Of a DNA stretch of 64,000 bases, positions 54,366 to 63,022 are shown one piece after another. How positions within the stretch are numbered: the first letter of the stretch is position 1; each line of letters opens with the position of its first letter. Location of the stretch: positions 55,598-119,597 of the forward strand of contig NZ_JANQKD010000022.1 in NCBI RefSeq assembly GCF_028281305.1. Reading direction: 5' to 3'. The position numbers were made by a program, and so were the translations under genes. The DNA is from Pelagibius sp. (GTDB lineage Bacteria; Pseudomonadota; Alphaproteobacteria; Kiloniellales; Kiloniellaceae). Below the pieces are notes generated by a model. That model had not been told where the DNA came from. It worked only from the letters and a program-made list of their open reading frames with translations, and searched no databases.

Positions 54366-54496
54366 CGCCCGGACTGTCTAGAACACCCCGTGTAGGTCTG
54401 CGATCCGGGGTGGACTTAGACCGAAAGTCCAATATGGAGCGGTTCAAGGGCTGTGCTACGACTCACCAAAAGCAGGAAAGCTCTGGGAGCATGGAC

Positions 54497-55207
54497 ATGC
54501 CATCTTTGCCATCACGACGCTGGATCAAGGGGACCCTTCTCGGCCTGTCGACACTGGCCGCTGCAACGATGGTTTACGCGCACGGCGACGTCGCGCCACA
54601 GCCGGTCAACACCGACGCTCTGCCTGATGTCGGCGAGGAGTGGCTGATCGAGAACCCCTATCGAGATGTCGAGAAAGAGGTCTGGCAGGCGGCGATCGAC
54701 ATCGGTGCCTCCGGATACAACCAAAACTGCGCGCGCTGCCACGGTCTCGGCGCGGTCTCCGGCGGCCTGGCTCCGGACCTGCGCTATCTGGAAGCAGAAG
54801 AGTACGGCGACGAGTGGTACATGGAGCGCTTCCGCAACGGCTACACGCAGAACGGCATCACCAAGATGCCTGCGTTCGGAGATCTGCTCGGCCAGAAGGC
54901 GGCCTGGGCCATTCGCACCTATATCGAAACCCGGCCGGATGAAGGGGCGCTGGACCCCTTCAGCGGCCGGTTGAAGGAGATCCGCGACCAGCTTCAGACC
55001 TGGGCGGCCGAGGAAAAGAGCGATCCGGGTGCCATCGATGCCGTGCGGCAGGAGCTGACCGAGATTGCTTCCGAGGTGGAGACCGGATCCGGCGCGCCGA
55101 TTGCCGACAGTGTCGCCTTCCGCGCCGCCCGCATGCTCGACGGCTCCGCGGAAAGCTTCAAGACCGCCGCAGATACGCTGACGATCGGTCTCTCGGCCGC
55201 GCAGTAG
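54497..55207 (+). CDS. c-type cytochrome, PedF-like
   Basis: A 236-residue periplasmic monohaem cytochrome. The haem site is C-A-R-C-H (Cys78, Cys81, His82) and the axial Met lies in ITKMPAFGDLLGQ. A signal peptide (KGTLLGLSTLAAATMVYA) precedes it. The C-terminal ~90 residues are an extra charged helical domain. ATG 54497 is preferred because GGGAG at 54485-54489 is seven bases away; ATG 54491 is too close. This group of cytochromes accepts electrons from PQQ alcohol dehydrogenases. It is one base from the MxaJ-like gene. Confidence 0.88.
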   Translation: MPSLPSRRWIKGTLLGLSTLAAATMVYAHGDVAPQPVNTDALPDVGEEWLIENPYRDVEKEVWQAAIDIGASGYNQNCARCHGLGAVSGGLAPDLRYLEAEEYGDEWYMERFRNGYTQNGITKMPAFGDLLGQKAAWAIRTYIETRPDEGALDPFSGRLKEIRDQLQTWAAEEKSDPGAIDAVRQELTEIASEVETGSGAPIADSVAFRAARMLDGSAESFKTAADTLTIGLSAAQ

Positions 55208-56107
55208 ATGATCAAGTCCGCCGCCGGCCTCTGCGCTGCGGTGCTGGCCCTGCTGGCCGCAAGCGCAACCGCCCAAGCCCGCTGCGAAGGCTTTGTGCCC
55301 GGACCAAAGCCGCAGAACGCGAGCCGCGATATCGTCGGCCAGGACCTCGATCAGATCCAGGAGCGCGGTTTCATCGAGTTCGCGGTCTACGAAGACTTTG
55401 CGCCCTACTCCTGGGAGGAAAAGGGCCGGCCGCGCGGTGTCGACATCGAGCTCGGCCGCATCATCGCCGAGGCCCTGGAGGTTGAGCCGCGCTTCAACTT
55501 CGTGGCTGCCGGCGAAAACGTCGATGCGGACCTGCGCAACTACGTCTGGAAGGGCCCCATCGTCGGCGGACGGGTGAGCAACGTGATGATTCACGTACCC
55601 TACGACAGCGATCTGAGCTGCCGCACGGAGCAGGTCGTGCTGACCGGTCAGTACTTCAACGAAAAGATCGCCATCGCGTTCCGCCGCGATGCCTATCCGG
55701 AAGACCCGCCGGTTCCGGCCTACTTCCGCTTCGATCTCGTCGGGGTGGAGAACGACACCATTGCCGACTTCTATCTCTCCAGCTTTGCCGGCGGCCAACT
55801 CCGGGCCAACGTCCGGCGCTATACGACACCGGAAGAGGCCATGGCGGCCCTGGCACAGGGCGAAGTGAAAGCGGTAATGGGCCCGAAGTCCCAGCTGGAG
55901 CACGGGCTGACAGCGGATCTGGACATCCACATGCCGCCGCTTCTGGGCTTTTCGACCAGCGAGTGGACGTTGGGTGTTGCCGTCAATCACCGTTACCGTC
56001 CGCTGGCCTACGCCGTGGGCGACGCCGTGCGGGCTGCCTTCGAGAACGGGCGCCTGCAGACGGTCTTCGAGGACTACGGCCTCTCCTACACGCCGGCGGA
56101 GTGGTAA
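55208..56107 (+). CDS. MxaJ/XoxJ-like quinoprotein-associated periplasmic binding protein
   Basis: A 299-residue secreted protein (signal peptide ending ASATAQA) with the extracellular solute-binding family 3 fold: IEFAVYEDFAPYSWEEKG, RGVDIELGRIIAEALEV, and VMIHVPYDSDLSCRTEQVV. It is of the type always found with quinoprotein dehydrogenases (MxaJ, XoxJ), thought to help their activation or maturation. It starts immediately after the cytochrome stop, so both are on one transcript. The MxaJ-type helper fits the nearby lanthanide-type dehydrogenase. Confidence 0.88.
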   Translation: MIKSAAGLCAAVLALLAASATAQARCEGFVPGPKPQNASRDIVGQDLDQIQERGFIEFAVYEDFAPYSWEEKGRPRGVDIELGRIIAEALEVEPRFNFVAAGENVDADLRNYVWKGPIVGGRVSNVMIHVPYDSDLSCRTEQVVLTGQYFNEKIAIAFRRDAYPEDPPVPAYFRFDLVGVENDTIADFYLSSFAGGQLRANVRRYTTPEEAMAALAQGEVKAVMGPKSQLEHGLTADLDIHMPPLLGFSTSEWTLGVAVNHRYRPLAYAVGDAVRAAFENGRLQTVFEDYGLSYTPAEW

Positions 56108-56131
56108 GCGGGGCCTTGCGGGCTTTGTCTG

Positions 56132-56159
56132 GACCAGCGTTGCCTAGACCAGCGTTGCC
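56132..56159. repeat. 15-bp duplication across the apbE stop codon
   Basis: GACCAGCGTTGCC occurs at 56132-56144 and again at 56147-56159, a 15-base period that includes the apbE stop (CTA on the plus strand at 56144-56146). The outer copy lies in the 36-base gap between two convergent genes. It looks like a slipped-strand duplication that did not change the reading frame of the gene. Confidence 0.75.
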
Positions 56160-57076
56160 ACGTCGCCGTCGCGATCCACAAGCACGATGCGCTTCAACGC
56201 CGCGTTCGCCGCCAGGACAGTTTGGACAGCCGGGGCGTCCAGCAGGCAGAGTGCCGTCGAGAAGGCGTCGGCCAGCGCCGCGCTTTCCGCCTCGACGCTG
56301 ACCGTCGACCACGACGCTTCGCGCAGGGGAAAGCCCGGGTCAAGAATGTGACCCAGGCCGCCGCCCCCGAACACGAGCGCCGCGGGGCTTGAGGTGGCCA
56401 TGGCACCCCGTTCCAGGGAACGGGTCGTGACAAGACCCTGATCCGGGTCGGCGATACCGATCCGCCAGGACCCGGCACCGGCCCGAAACTCCCCGATGTT
56501 CACCAGGGTCTCCTCGAAACCGAAGCGGGCGAGCGCCCCGGCGACCCGGTCCGTCGCAAAGCCCTGGGCGATCCCGTTGAAGGTCAGCGCCATCCCCGGC
56601 CGGGTCAACCGCACCGCGGTGCGGCCATAGACCACACCGTCCCAGCCAACCCGCACCTGCGCTTCCTCCAGAACATCGCGTGGCGGCGCACCGCGATGGT
56701 TGGCCATGGCCCGCCAGAGCGGTTGGACGCTCGGATCGAAAAGACCGCCGGTTGCCGCGTGAACCCTGCTGCAGAGATCCAGCAGGGCGTGGAAATCGGG
56801 CGCGGGATCGTCGAGCCGGCCGTCGCGGTTGAGGCGCGCAAGGTCCGAGGCCGGATCGTAGAGACTGAAGAGACGCTCGATGCGCCGCAGTTCCGTTCTG
56901 GCCGCCTGCAGGGCGGGGCCGGCAGCCTCCTCGGGCCCGTGCAGAGTGATTTCCGCCTCCGCCCCGAGCGCGATCCCGCGCCAACGCGTGGTGGTTTTCG
57001 CGCGGGCCGGTCCGGCGACGGCGCAGCTCGCAGCGATCGCGAGAAAGCGGCGCCGCGATAGCCCTGGCCGGGTCAT
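56144..57076 (-). CDS. apbE: FAD:protein FMN transferase (ApbE)
   Basis: A 310-residue flavin transferase that attaches FMN covalently to Thr or Ser of target proteins. The N-terminus has a Tat-type signal (LSRRRFLAIAASCAVAG), so it acts in the periplasm. Family blocks include LFSLYDPASDLARLNRDG, FDPSVQPLWRA, FNGIAQGFATDRV, NIGEFRAGAGSW, and the metal/active-site stretch ALADAFSTAL. Its start overlaps the stop of the NosR-like gene (ATGA at 57073-57076), so the two are made together. The NosR-like protein carries the ApbE target motif, which makes it the obvious substrate. Confidence 0.92.
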   Translation of the reverse strand: MTRPGLSRRRFLAIAASCAVAGPARAKTTTRWRGIALGAEAEITLHGPEEAAGPALQAARTELRRIERLFSLYDPASDLARLNRDGRLDDPAPDFHALLDLCSRVHAATGGLFDPSVQPLWRAMANHRGAPPRDVLEEAQVRVGWDGVVYGRTAVRLTRPGMALTFNGIAQGFATDRVAGALARFGFEETLVNIGEFRAGAGSWRIGIADPDQGLVTTRSLERGAMATSSPAALVFGGGGLGHILDPGFPLREASWSTVSVEAESAALADAFSTALCLLDAPAVQTVLAANAALKRIVLVDRDGDVATLV

Positions 57077-59151
57077 GCTGCCCCCCGCTTGCGGTTGGCA
57101 AGGACCAGCGGGACGCACTGCGCCGCATCGTCGTGGATCTGCACGCAGTCCAGGCATTGAAAGCATTCGGCGTACTGGATTTCCCCGGTCTTGGCGATGG
57201 CGCCGTACTTGCAGCGCACGCGGCAAAGTTGGCAGGGGCTGCCGCAGTCCTCGCGCCGGGCGATCCAGTCGCGGCCGCGCAGCAGTCCGCCGATGGCCAT
57301 GACGGCCCCCAGCGGACAGACATAACGGCAGAACCCCTTGAAGAGGAAGAGCCCCAGCACAAGCCAGAAGGCGGCATAGATGACGTAGTACCATTCCCGC
57401 ACGAAGTAGACCGTGATCGCGGTCTTGAAGGGCTCGACCTCCGCGAAGGTATCGACCATTGACGGAGCCACAAAGACCGATAGAACGAGGCCCGCCAGCA
57501 GCACGTACTTCAGCGCCTTGAGGCGCTGGTCCCAAAGGGCGCTGGGTTCGATCTGGCGCAGGCCGAGCTTCGTGCCGATATGATGGGCGAACTCCTGAAG
57601 CGCGCCGAAGGGGCAGAGCCAGCCGCAGAAGAGTCCGCGCCCCCAGAGCACGAAGCTGACGATCACCACCGCCCAAATGACCAGCGAGAAGGGATCGTAG
57701 AGCAGGAAGGCGAAGCTGCCGCCGTCGAAGGCCGTCCGGATCACCGCCAGAACGGTGACAATGGAGAGCTGACCCTGGCCCCACCAGCCCACAAACCCCG
57801 TCATGGCGGCCAGGACGCAGAGGCGCAGCGGTGTGAAGGCGGGAAGTGCCGCAAAGCTGTTCATGCGCAGGCCGAGAACGGCGACCAGGGCGGCCAGGAA
57901 CACGGAGAGCACGACGAGATCGGAAGCGCGGTTGCGCAGCGCCTCGACCCAGGGCGCTACCGGCTCAATGACCCCCGGGCGGGTGAAGAACCGCTCGTCG
58001 GTCTGATGCGCCGCCGCCAGCTTTATCGTCCCCACCTGCGGCTGAAAGGACCCGTGTTCGCGCACCGCAAGGACGTTCAGCGTCCACTCCCGCGTCGGAT
58101 CGAAACCCAACCTGCGGTCGGTGCGCAGGATCATGGCCGTGCCCTCGGGCACGCCGTCGCGAAGCTCTACGAAGAGGTCGGCGTCTCGCAGCGCCACTGG
58201 CAGGCCGTCCTGCTCCGCCGACATCCAGTCAGGACTGGTGTTGCGCACGAAGTCCTCGGACACCAGGCCGTGGCGGCCAGCGTCGATGACCAGGATCGGC
58301 TCGTCGTTCGGCGACAGGGTCAGGAAATCCTGCAGCTCGGCGAAGCTGTCCTCATCCAGGACAGCCCGGGCGATCGCCGGGGGCCCCAGGTCGGCCACCC
58401 AGAGATCGAGATAGGCACCGTGCGGGTCGTCCAACGCCTCCGGGTCGTCATCCGCCCAGACGGTTCCGGCAAAGGCCTGCTGCACCTCGCCGTTGGTGAA
58501 GAGGCGCCGGGTCACCAGTCCCTCGTCCACCAGATCCTGCCAGGTCAGGGCCTCATCATAGTCGGGGTCGGGGTGCGCCGGCGGCCCCTTTGCCAAGCCC
58601 TGCATCTTCTCCCGGGCCACCGCCAGGGTGGCGGCCAGGATGCTTTCGTGGGCGATGCGCACGCTGGCCGTCGCCTTGGTGACGCCGTCGAGGTAGACCA
58701 GCGAGGAAGCCCCGTCGTCGCGCCCATAGGGAACGCCGACCACCAGGGTCGAGGAGATCGAATGGCCGCGGTATTGCTCGAAGAACCTGCGGAAAGGCGC
58801 CTCGCCGAGACCGGAGACGAAAATCGGCTCGTTGTGTTCGATCAGCCGGGCGTCGATAAAGCGGCCCTCCAGGTCGAGGGTTATCAGCACGTTGATCGGG
58901 GCGCCCGAAAAGCCGGGCAGCGGCGCCAGGGGCTGGGTCTCGAAAACATAGCCGGCCTCGGCTCCGCCCGAGTTCAGCAACGACCAGACGCCCTGGTCGT
59001 TGAGCGCTTCGCCGAGGGAAAAGGGCGGCATGATGAGCGCGGCCAGTTCGTCACGCTCCAGCGCAGCGGCGCCACTGCCCAGCGGCAGGACCACCGCCAG
59101 GAGCGCCAAGGCAAAGCGACAGAAGCGCGGAAGGCCGATCCACCCCATCAT
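57073..59151 (-). CDS. NosR/NirI-like membrane flavo-iron-sulfur protein
   Basis: A 692-residue protein with NosR architecture. It has a signal/anchor helix, a periplasmic FMN-binding domain with the flavinylation motif DGVTKAT (Thr161 expected to carry FMN), a further periplasmic region, and about five membrane helices from residue ~410. CGWLCPFGALQEF and CRYVCPLGAV follow, with two C-terminal 4Fe-4S motifs (CGSPCQLCRVRCKYG; CFQCLDC). NosR feeds electrons to periplasmic nitrous oxide reductase; no nos genes are here. Instead it shares its region with a PQQ dehydrogenase cluster, so it may exchange electrons with that system or regulate it. ApbE is encoded directly after it. Confidence 0.9.
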   Translation of the reverse strand: MMGWIGLPRFCRFALALLAVVLPLGSGAAALERDELAALIMPPFSLGEALNDQGVWSLLNSGGAEAGYVFETQPLAPLPGFSGAPINVLITLDLEGRFIDARLIEHNEPIFVSGLGEAPFRRFFEQYRGHSISSTLVVGVPYGRDDGASSLVYLDGVTKATASVRIAHESILAATLAVAREKMQGLAKGPPAHPDPDYDEALTWQDLVDEGLVTRRLFTNGEVQQAFAGTVWADDDPEALDDPHGAYLDLWVADLGPPAIARAVLDEDSFAELQDFLTLSPNDEPILVIDAGRHGLVSEDFVRNTSPDWMSAEQDGLPVALRDADLFVELRDGVPEGTAMILRTDRRLGFDPTREWTLNVLAVREHGSFQPQVGTIKLAAAHQTDERFFTRPGVIEPVAPWVEALRNRASDLVVLSVFLAALVAVLGLRMNSFAALPAFTPLRLCVLAAMTGFVGWWGQGQLSIVTVLAVIRTAFDGGSFAFLLYDPFSLVIWAVVIVSFVLWGRGLFCGWLCPFGALQEFAHHIGTKLGLRQIEPSALWDQRLKALKYVLLAGLVLSVFVAPSMVDTFAEVEPFKTAITVYFVREWYYVIYAAFWLVLGLFLFKGFCRYVCPLGAVMAIGGLLRGRDWIARREDCGSPCQLCRVRCKYGAIAKTGEIQYAECFQCLDCVQIHDDAAQCVPLVLANRKRGAA

Positions 59152-59220
59152 GCAAGTCTAGGGAGGCCGCAGGGCCGCGAAAACCCTACGAAGGTCGCAA
59201 GGCCCGGCCCGGGTAGCGCA

Positions 59221-60762
59221 TCAGCAATTCCTTGATTGCCGGTCTTCGACCAACTGTTCGATGTCTCCGTCCAGCGCGTCCAGACAACCATAAAGGCCGA
59301 CGGAGGCATCGAAGATCTGGTCGAAGACCGGCGCCATGCGGTCGTAGCGCTCGGACCAGGCGGGGTCGGGTAAGACCTCCTTCTCGAAGCGGACCATGCG
59401 GGCCACGGCGGCCTTGAGGTCCGGCGCGTCGCCGCTGGCCACCGCCATCATGCAGGCAGCGCCGACAACCCCGCACTCCAACTCCTCGGGGATCAGATAG
59501 GGCGTTCCCAGCATGCTTGCCTTGATGGCCACCCAGAGTGCGGACTTGGCACCGCCGCCGGCCGCGACAAAGCGCTCCGGCCGCTCGCCGCCGCCCTGCA
59601 GCATGGCGAGCTTGCGGCGCACCGCGAAAGCCACGCCCTCCAGCACCGCGCGGTGCAGCTCGGGCAGGCCGTGGGCCGCCGTCAGGCCGAAGAACTGGGC
59701 GCGGGCGTTGACGGCGGCACCGAAGCGCTCGCCCGAGAGATAGGGCAGGAAGAACAAGGCCTTCGCGCCACAGCCGGCACGCTCGGCCGCCGCCGTGACC
59801 TCGTCGTAGCTGAGGGCATTCCCGTGAAAGGCGCGCCGGGCCCAGCGCACCGCATCGCCCCCGGCATCGAGAAGCGCAAAGCTGGCCCAGTGCCCTTCCA
59901 CCGTCGCCACGTTGGAGACCTGCGGGTCGATGACCGGTGCCTTGTGCAGCACGGAGACGATGGTCGAGGTTCCGGTCACATCGGAGGCCATGCCGGGCTC
60001 GGCGACGCCAGAGCCGAGCAGCGCGACCGGATAGTCGCCACCGCCGACCAGCACAGGGATGCCGGCGGTAAGCCCTGTCTCCCGAGCCGCGGCCTCGCTG
60101 AGCGGCCCGAGAACATCGTGGGTCGCCTTGATCCCCGGCAGCAGATCACGCCGCAGCCCTGTCATTTCCAAAAGCGGCTCGGACCATGCGCCGGAACGCG
60201 CATCCATGAGGAAACTCATGGAGGCCTCGGTCACGTCCCACGCCCGCTCTCCCGTGAGACGGTAGCCGATGTAGTCCTTCGGCATCAGGACCGCGGCGGC
60301 CTCGTCGTAGGCCTGCGGGTCGTTCTCGGCGATCCAGCGCAGCTTGAAGGCCGGCCAGGCGGGGGTCGCCAAGTTCGCGGTGGCCGTCAGGTAGCGTTCC
60401 GGTGTATGGGCGGCGGCAAAGGCGTCGACCTGGGGCGCCGTGCGCTTGTCGTTCCACAGCAGCGCGGTATCGCGGGTGAGCCGCCCCTCCGCGTCGATCA
60501 GCACCGACCCGTGCATCTGCCCGCAGGCACAGATCGCGGCAATACGGCCGGCTGCCCCCTCGACCTCGCCGACCACGGCACGGAGTGTCGCCGTGACACC
60601 GTCCCACCAGTCCGCCGGGCGCTGTTCCGACCAGCCATAGTGCGGAACGATCTGCTCGTGCTCCTGATGGCTGAAGGCAAGGATCCTGCCCTGCCGGTCG
60701 ACCAGGGCCGAACGGATGCCGCCGGTCCCCACGTCGATGGCCAGATAGAGATCGCGCGCCAT
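59221..60762 (-). CDS. FGGY carbohydrate kinase, xylulokinase-like
   Basis: A 513-residue sugar kinase. The N-terminal ATP-binding/sugar domain has YLAIDVGTGGIRSALVD and GQMHGSVLID. The late block has VGGGDYPVALLGSG with the catalytic Asp, then FLPYLSGERFGAAVNARA and the ADENOSINE-type VAAGGGAKSALW. It resembles xylulokinase and related pentulose or pentitol kinases. It faces away from the shikimate-dehydrogenase-like gene with 142 bases between. With the SorC regulator and binding protein downstream it probably belongs to a pentose or polyol pathway; substrate not proven. Confidence 0.92.
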   Translation of the reverse strand: MARDLYLAIDVGTGGIRSALVDRQGRILAFSHQEHEQIVPHYGWSEQRPADWWDGVTATLRAVVGEVEGAAGRIAAICACGQMHGSVLIDAEGRLTRDTALLWNDKRTAPQVDAFAAAHTPERYLTATANLATPAWPAFKLRWIAENDPQAYDEAAAVLMPKDYIGYRLTGERAWDVTEASMSFLMDARSGAWSEPLLEMTGLRRDLLPGIKATHDVLGPLSEAAARETGLTAGIPVLVGGGDYPVALLGSGVAEPGMASDVTGTSTIVSVLHKAPVIDPQVSNVATVEGHWASFALLDAGGDAVRWARRAFHGNALSYDEVTAAAERAGCGAKALFFLPYLSGERFGAAVNARAQFFGLTAAHGLPELHRAVLEGVAFAVRRKLAMLQGGGERPERFVAAGGGAKSALWVAIKASMLGTPYLIPEELECGVVGAACMMAVASGDAPDLKAAVARMVRFEKEVLPDPAWSERYDRMAPVFDQIFDASVGLYGCLDALDGDIEQLVEDRQSRNC

Positions 60763-60904
60763 TCAGAATTCCGCCTCAAGCGGCGACGATGATAGGAGAT
60801 TGCACCGACTCATCCGGTAAGCATAGCGCCTGTTGCGCCCGGATGCCTCGAAGATGTGGCCGCGCTGCCGTACCATGGCCGATCAGAGGACGAGAGGAGA
60901 CAGC

Positions 60905-61861
60905 ATGACCTTCACGCCTGCGGAGCAGCCGACGCTCTACTTCATCGGCGTCACCACCGGGCAAAGCTCCATCATGCGCGTCTTCCCGGCCTGGGCATCG
61001 CACCTCGGGCTGAAGGATACCCGCATCCAAGGCATGGACTTCGCCCTGCATACGGAGCGCGAGGCCTATCGGCGCGCCGTCACCTTCATCAAGGACGATC
61101 CGCTGTCCTGCGGTGCGCTGGTGACGACCCACAAGCTGGATCTCTTCGCCGCCTGCCGGGATCTCTTCGAGATCATCGATCCCCTGGCAGCGCTGACGGC
61201 GGAGACCAGTTGCCTCTCCAAAAAGAACGGCGCCCTCGCCTGCCACGCCAAGGATCCCCTCACGGCCGGGCTGGCCATCGACGGCTTCCTGCCGCCGCAA
61301 CACTTCGCGGACACGGGGGGCGCCCTCTTCTGCATGGGGGCCGGCGGCGCCAGCATCGCCATCACCTGGCACCTGCTCCAGCCGTCGCGCGGCGCCGACC
61401 GCCCATCGAAAATCGTGGTGTCGGACCGCAGTGAGGAACGGCTTCATCATATCCGCACCATTCACCAGACCATGGGCGCCGACATCCCGGTCGACTATGT
61501 GACCGCCTCGGGCCCAGCGGAAAACGATGCCGTGCTGGCCGGCATGCCGCCCGCGTCCCTGGTGATCAACGCCACAGGCCTGGGAAAGGATGCACCGGGC
61601 TCGCCGCTCGGCGACGGCGCCCGCTTCCCCGAGCGCGCCATCGCCTGGGACCTCAATTACCGCGGCGACCTCGTTTTCCTCGACCAGGCGCGCGGTCAGG
61701 CCGGAGACGCCGGCCTTCAGGTCGAGGACGGCTGGACGTACTTCCTGCACGGCTGGACCCAGGTCATCGCCGAGGTCTTCGGCATCGCCGTCCCGACCTC
61801 CGGTCCCGACTTCGAGGCTGTCGGGCGTGTCGCTGCCCAAGCCTCTGGGCGCGCATCTTAG
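60905..61861 (+). CDS. shikimate-dehydrogenase-like oxidoreductase
   Basis: A 318-residue protein with the AroE fold. It has a substrate domain with VTTHK (as in VTIPHK of AroE) near residue 75 and a nucleotide loop GAGGASIAITWHL near residue 145, followed by NATGLGKDAPGSPL. AroE is usually about 275 residues with the motifs VT-PfK and GAGGA, so this is a divergent paralogue. It may reduce a quinate- or polyol-derived compound. ATG 60905 follows GAGAGGAGA. It is divergent from the sugar kinase and precedes the SorC regulator. Confidence 0.85.
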   Translation: MTFTPAEQPTLYFIGVTTGQSSIMRVFPAWASHLGLKDTRIQGMDFALHTEREAYRRAVTFIKDDPLSCGALVTTHKLDLFAACRDLFEIIDPLAALTAETSCLSKKNGALACHAKDPLTAGLAIDGFLPPQHFADTGGALFCMGAGGASIAITWHLLQPSRGADRPSKIVVSDRSEERLHHIRTIHQTMGADIPVDYVTASGPAENDAVLAGMPPASLVINATGLGKDAPGSPLGDGARFPERAIAWDLNYRGDLVFLDQARGQAGDAGLQVEDGWTYFLHGWTQVIAEVFGIAVPTSGPDFEAVGRVAAQASGRAS

Positions 61862-61928
61862 CCTACAAAACCCTCCCGTGAGCCTGCAGAGACCCGCGGT
61901 CCTCAACCGTGGTGGGGCACCGCGGCGG

Positions 61929-61979
61929 TTGACATTCGCGCCGGTTTCGAAAAATATTCCATAACTGAAAATAATTTCA
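61929..61979 (+). promoter_or_regulatory. promoter/operator of SorC regulator gene
   Basis: A TTGACA (61929-61934) is followed after 18 bases by AATATT (61953-61958), or after 20 by TATTCC. Downstream lies the symmetric TGAAA-ATAA-TTTCA (61966-61979), 12 bases before the SorC start. The segment is AT-rich in a GC-rich region. A SorC protein binding here would repress or autoregulate; this is inferred. Confidence 0.5.
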
Positions 61980-61991
61980 ACGAAGGCCGCG

Positions 61992-62969
61992 ATGTCCACG
62001 CCGGCACGATTTGGGGGAGCGAACGCCCGTCAGGAGGCGGAGATGGCGGCCCGTGCCGCCTGGCTGCATTTTGTCGGCGGCCTGACCCAGAGCGAGGTCG
62101 CCAAGCGCCTCAGCGTCCCCAACACCCGCGCCCATCGCTACATCGCCCGCGCCCAGAGCGAGGGCCTGGTCCGCGTCTTCGTCGACATCGAATCGGCCGA
62201 CTGCGTCGATCTGGAAACCCGCCTGATGGCGGCCTATGGGCTCTCGCTGTGCCGCGTTGCGATGGACGCCCTGGAACCCGGACCGCTCCCGCTGCGCGCG
62301 CTCAGTGCCGTGGGGGCCGACTATCTGATGCAGGTGGTGGCCTCCGGCGCCCACCGTGTGATCGGCATCGGCCATGGCCGCACCATCGCCGCCTCGGTCG
62401 ACGCCATGGGGCGCACGCCGGGCGAGCGGATCCGCTTCGTGTCGATGCTGGGCGGCCTGACCCGCAGCTACGCGGCCAATCCCTATGACGTGATCCACAA
62501 CCTGGCCCGCAAGACCAGCGCCGAGGCCTACCTGATGCCGGCGCCGCTTTTCGCCAACTCCGCCGAGGACAAGCGGGTGATGATGGCGCAGTCCGGCCTT
62601 GCGGCCACCATGGAGCTGATCGGAGAGGCTTCTCTGGTGATCGCCGGTATCGGCAACACCGAAAGCGCCGACGGCGGCGCCTCTGCCGCGGCCTTGGATC
62701 AGCCCGATGCCATCGACGAACTGAACCGCAGAGGCGCCGCAGCCGAGATCCTGGGCCAGTTCCTGACGGCAGACGGCGCGGCGCTGGAAACCTCCTACGA
62801 CGAGCGGGTGATGGCGCCTGCCCTGGAAAGCCTGCGCGGGCGCGAGGTCGTCGCCATCGCCGGCGGCGAGAGCAAGCTGGCCGCGATTCGCGCCGGCCTG
62901 CGCAGCGGCCTGCTCAGCGGATTGATTGTCGACGAGGCGACCGCTCGACGCCTTGTCGAAGAACTGTGA
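61992..62969 (+). CDS. SorC/DeoR-family sugar-responsive regulator
   Basis: A 325-residue regulator with an N-terminal helix-turn-helix (FVGGLTQSEVAKRLSVPNTRAHRYIARAQSEGLV in pattern) and the SorC sugar-binding domain: GIGHGRTIAASVDAM, SMLGGLTRSYAANPYDVIHNLA, LMPAPLFANS, VIAGIGNTESAD, VAIAGGESKLAAIRAGLRSG. The ligand is typically a phosphorylated sugar. Next gene, 53 bases away, is a sugar/polyol binding protein, and an FGGY kinase lies nearby, so it probably controls that transporter in response to the kinase product. Confidence 0.93.
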   Translation: MSTPARFGGANARQEAEMAARAAWLHFVGGLTQSEVAKRLSVPNTRAHRYIARAQSEGLVRVFVDIESADCVDLETRLMAAYGLSLCRVAMDALEPGPLPLRALSAVGADYLMQVVASGAHRVIGIGHGRTIAASVDAMGRTPGERIRFVSMLGGLTRSYAANPYDVIHNLARKTSAEAYLMPAPLFANSAEDKRVMMAQSGLAATMELIGEASLVIAGIGNTESADGGASAAALDQPDAIDELNRRGAAAEILGQFLTADGAALETSYDERVMAPALESLRGREVVAIAGGESKLAAIRAGLRSGLLSGLIVDEATARRLVEEL

Positions 62970-63022
62970 GGCGCAACGACTTCCACAGACCAGCAAAACA
63001 AGAGCAAAACGGGAGGAACACA

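Noticed and set aside
57073..59151. Part of a nitrous oxide reductase operon
   Set aside because: No nosZ, nosD, nosF, nosY or nosL gene is present; the neighbours are quinoprotein genes and apbE.
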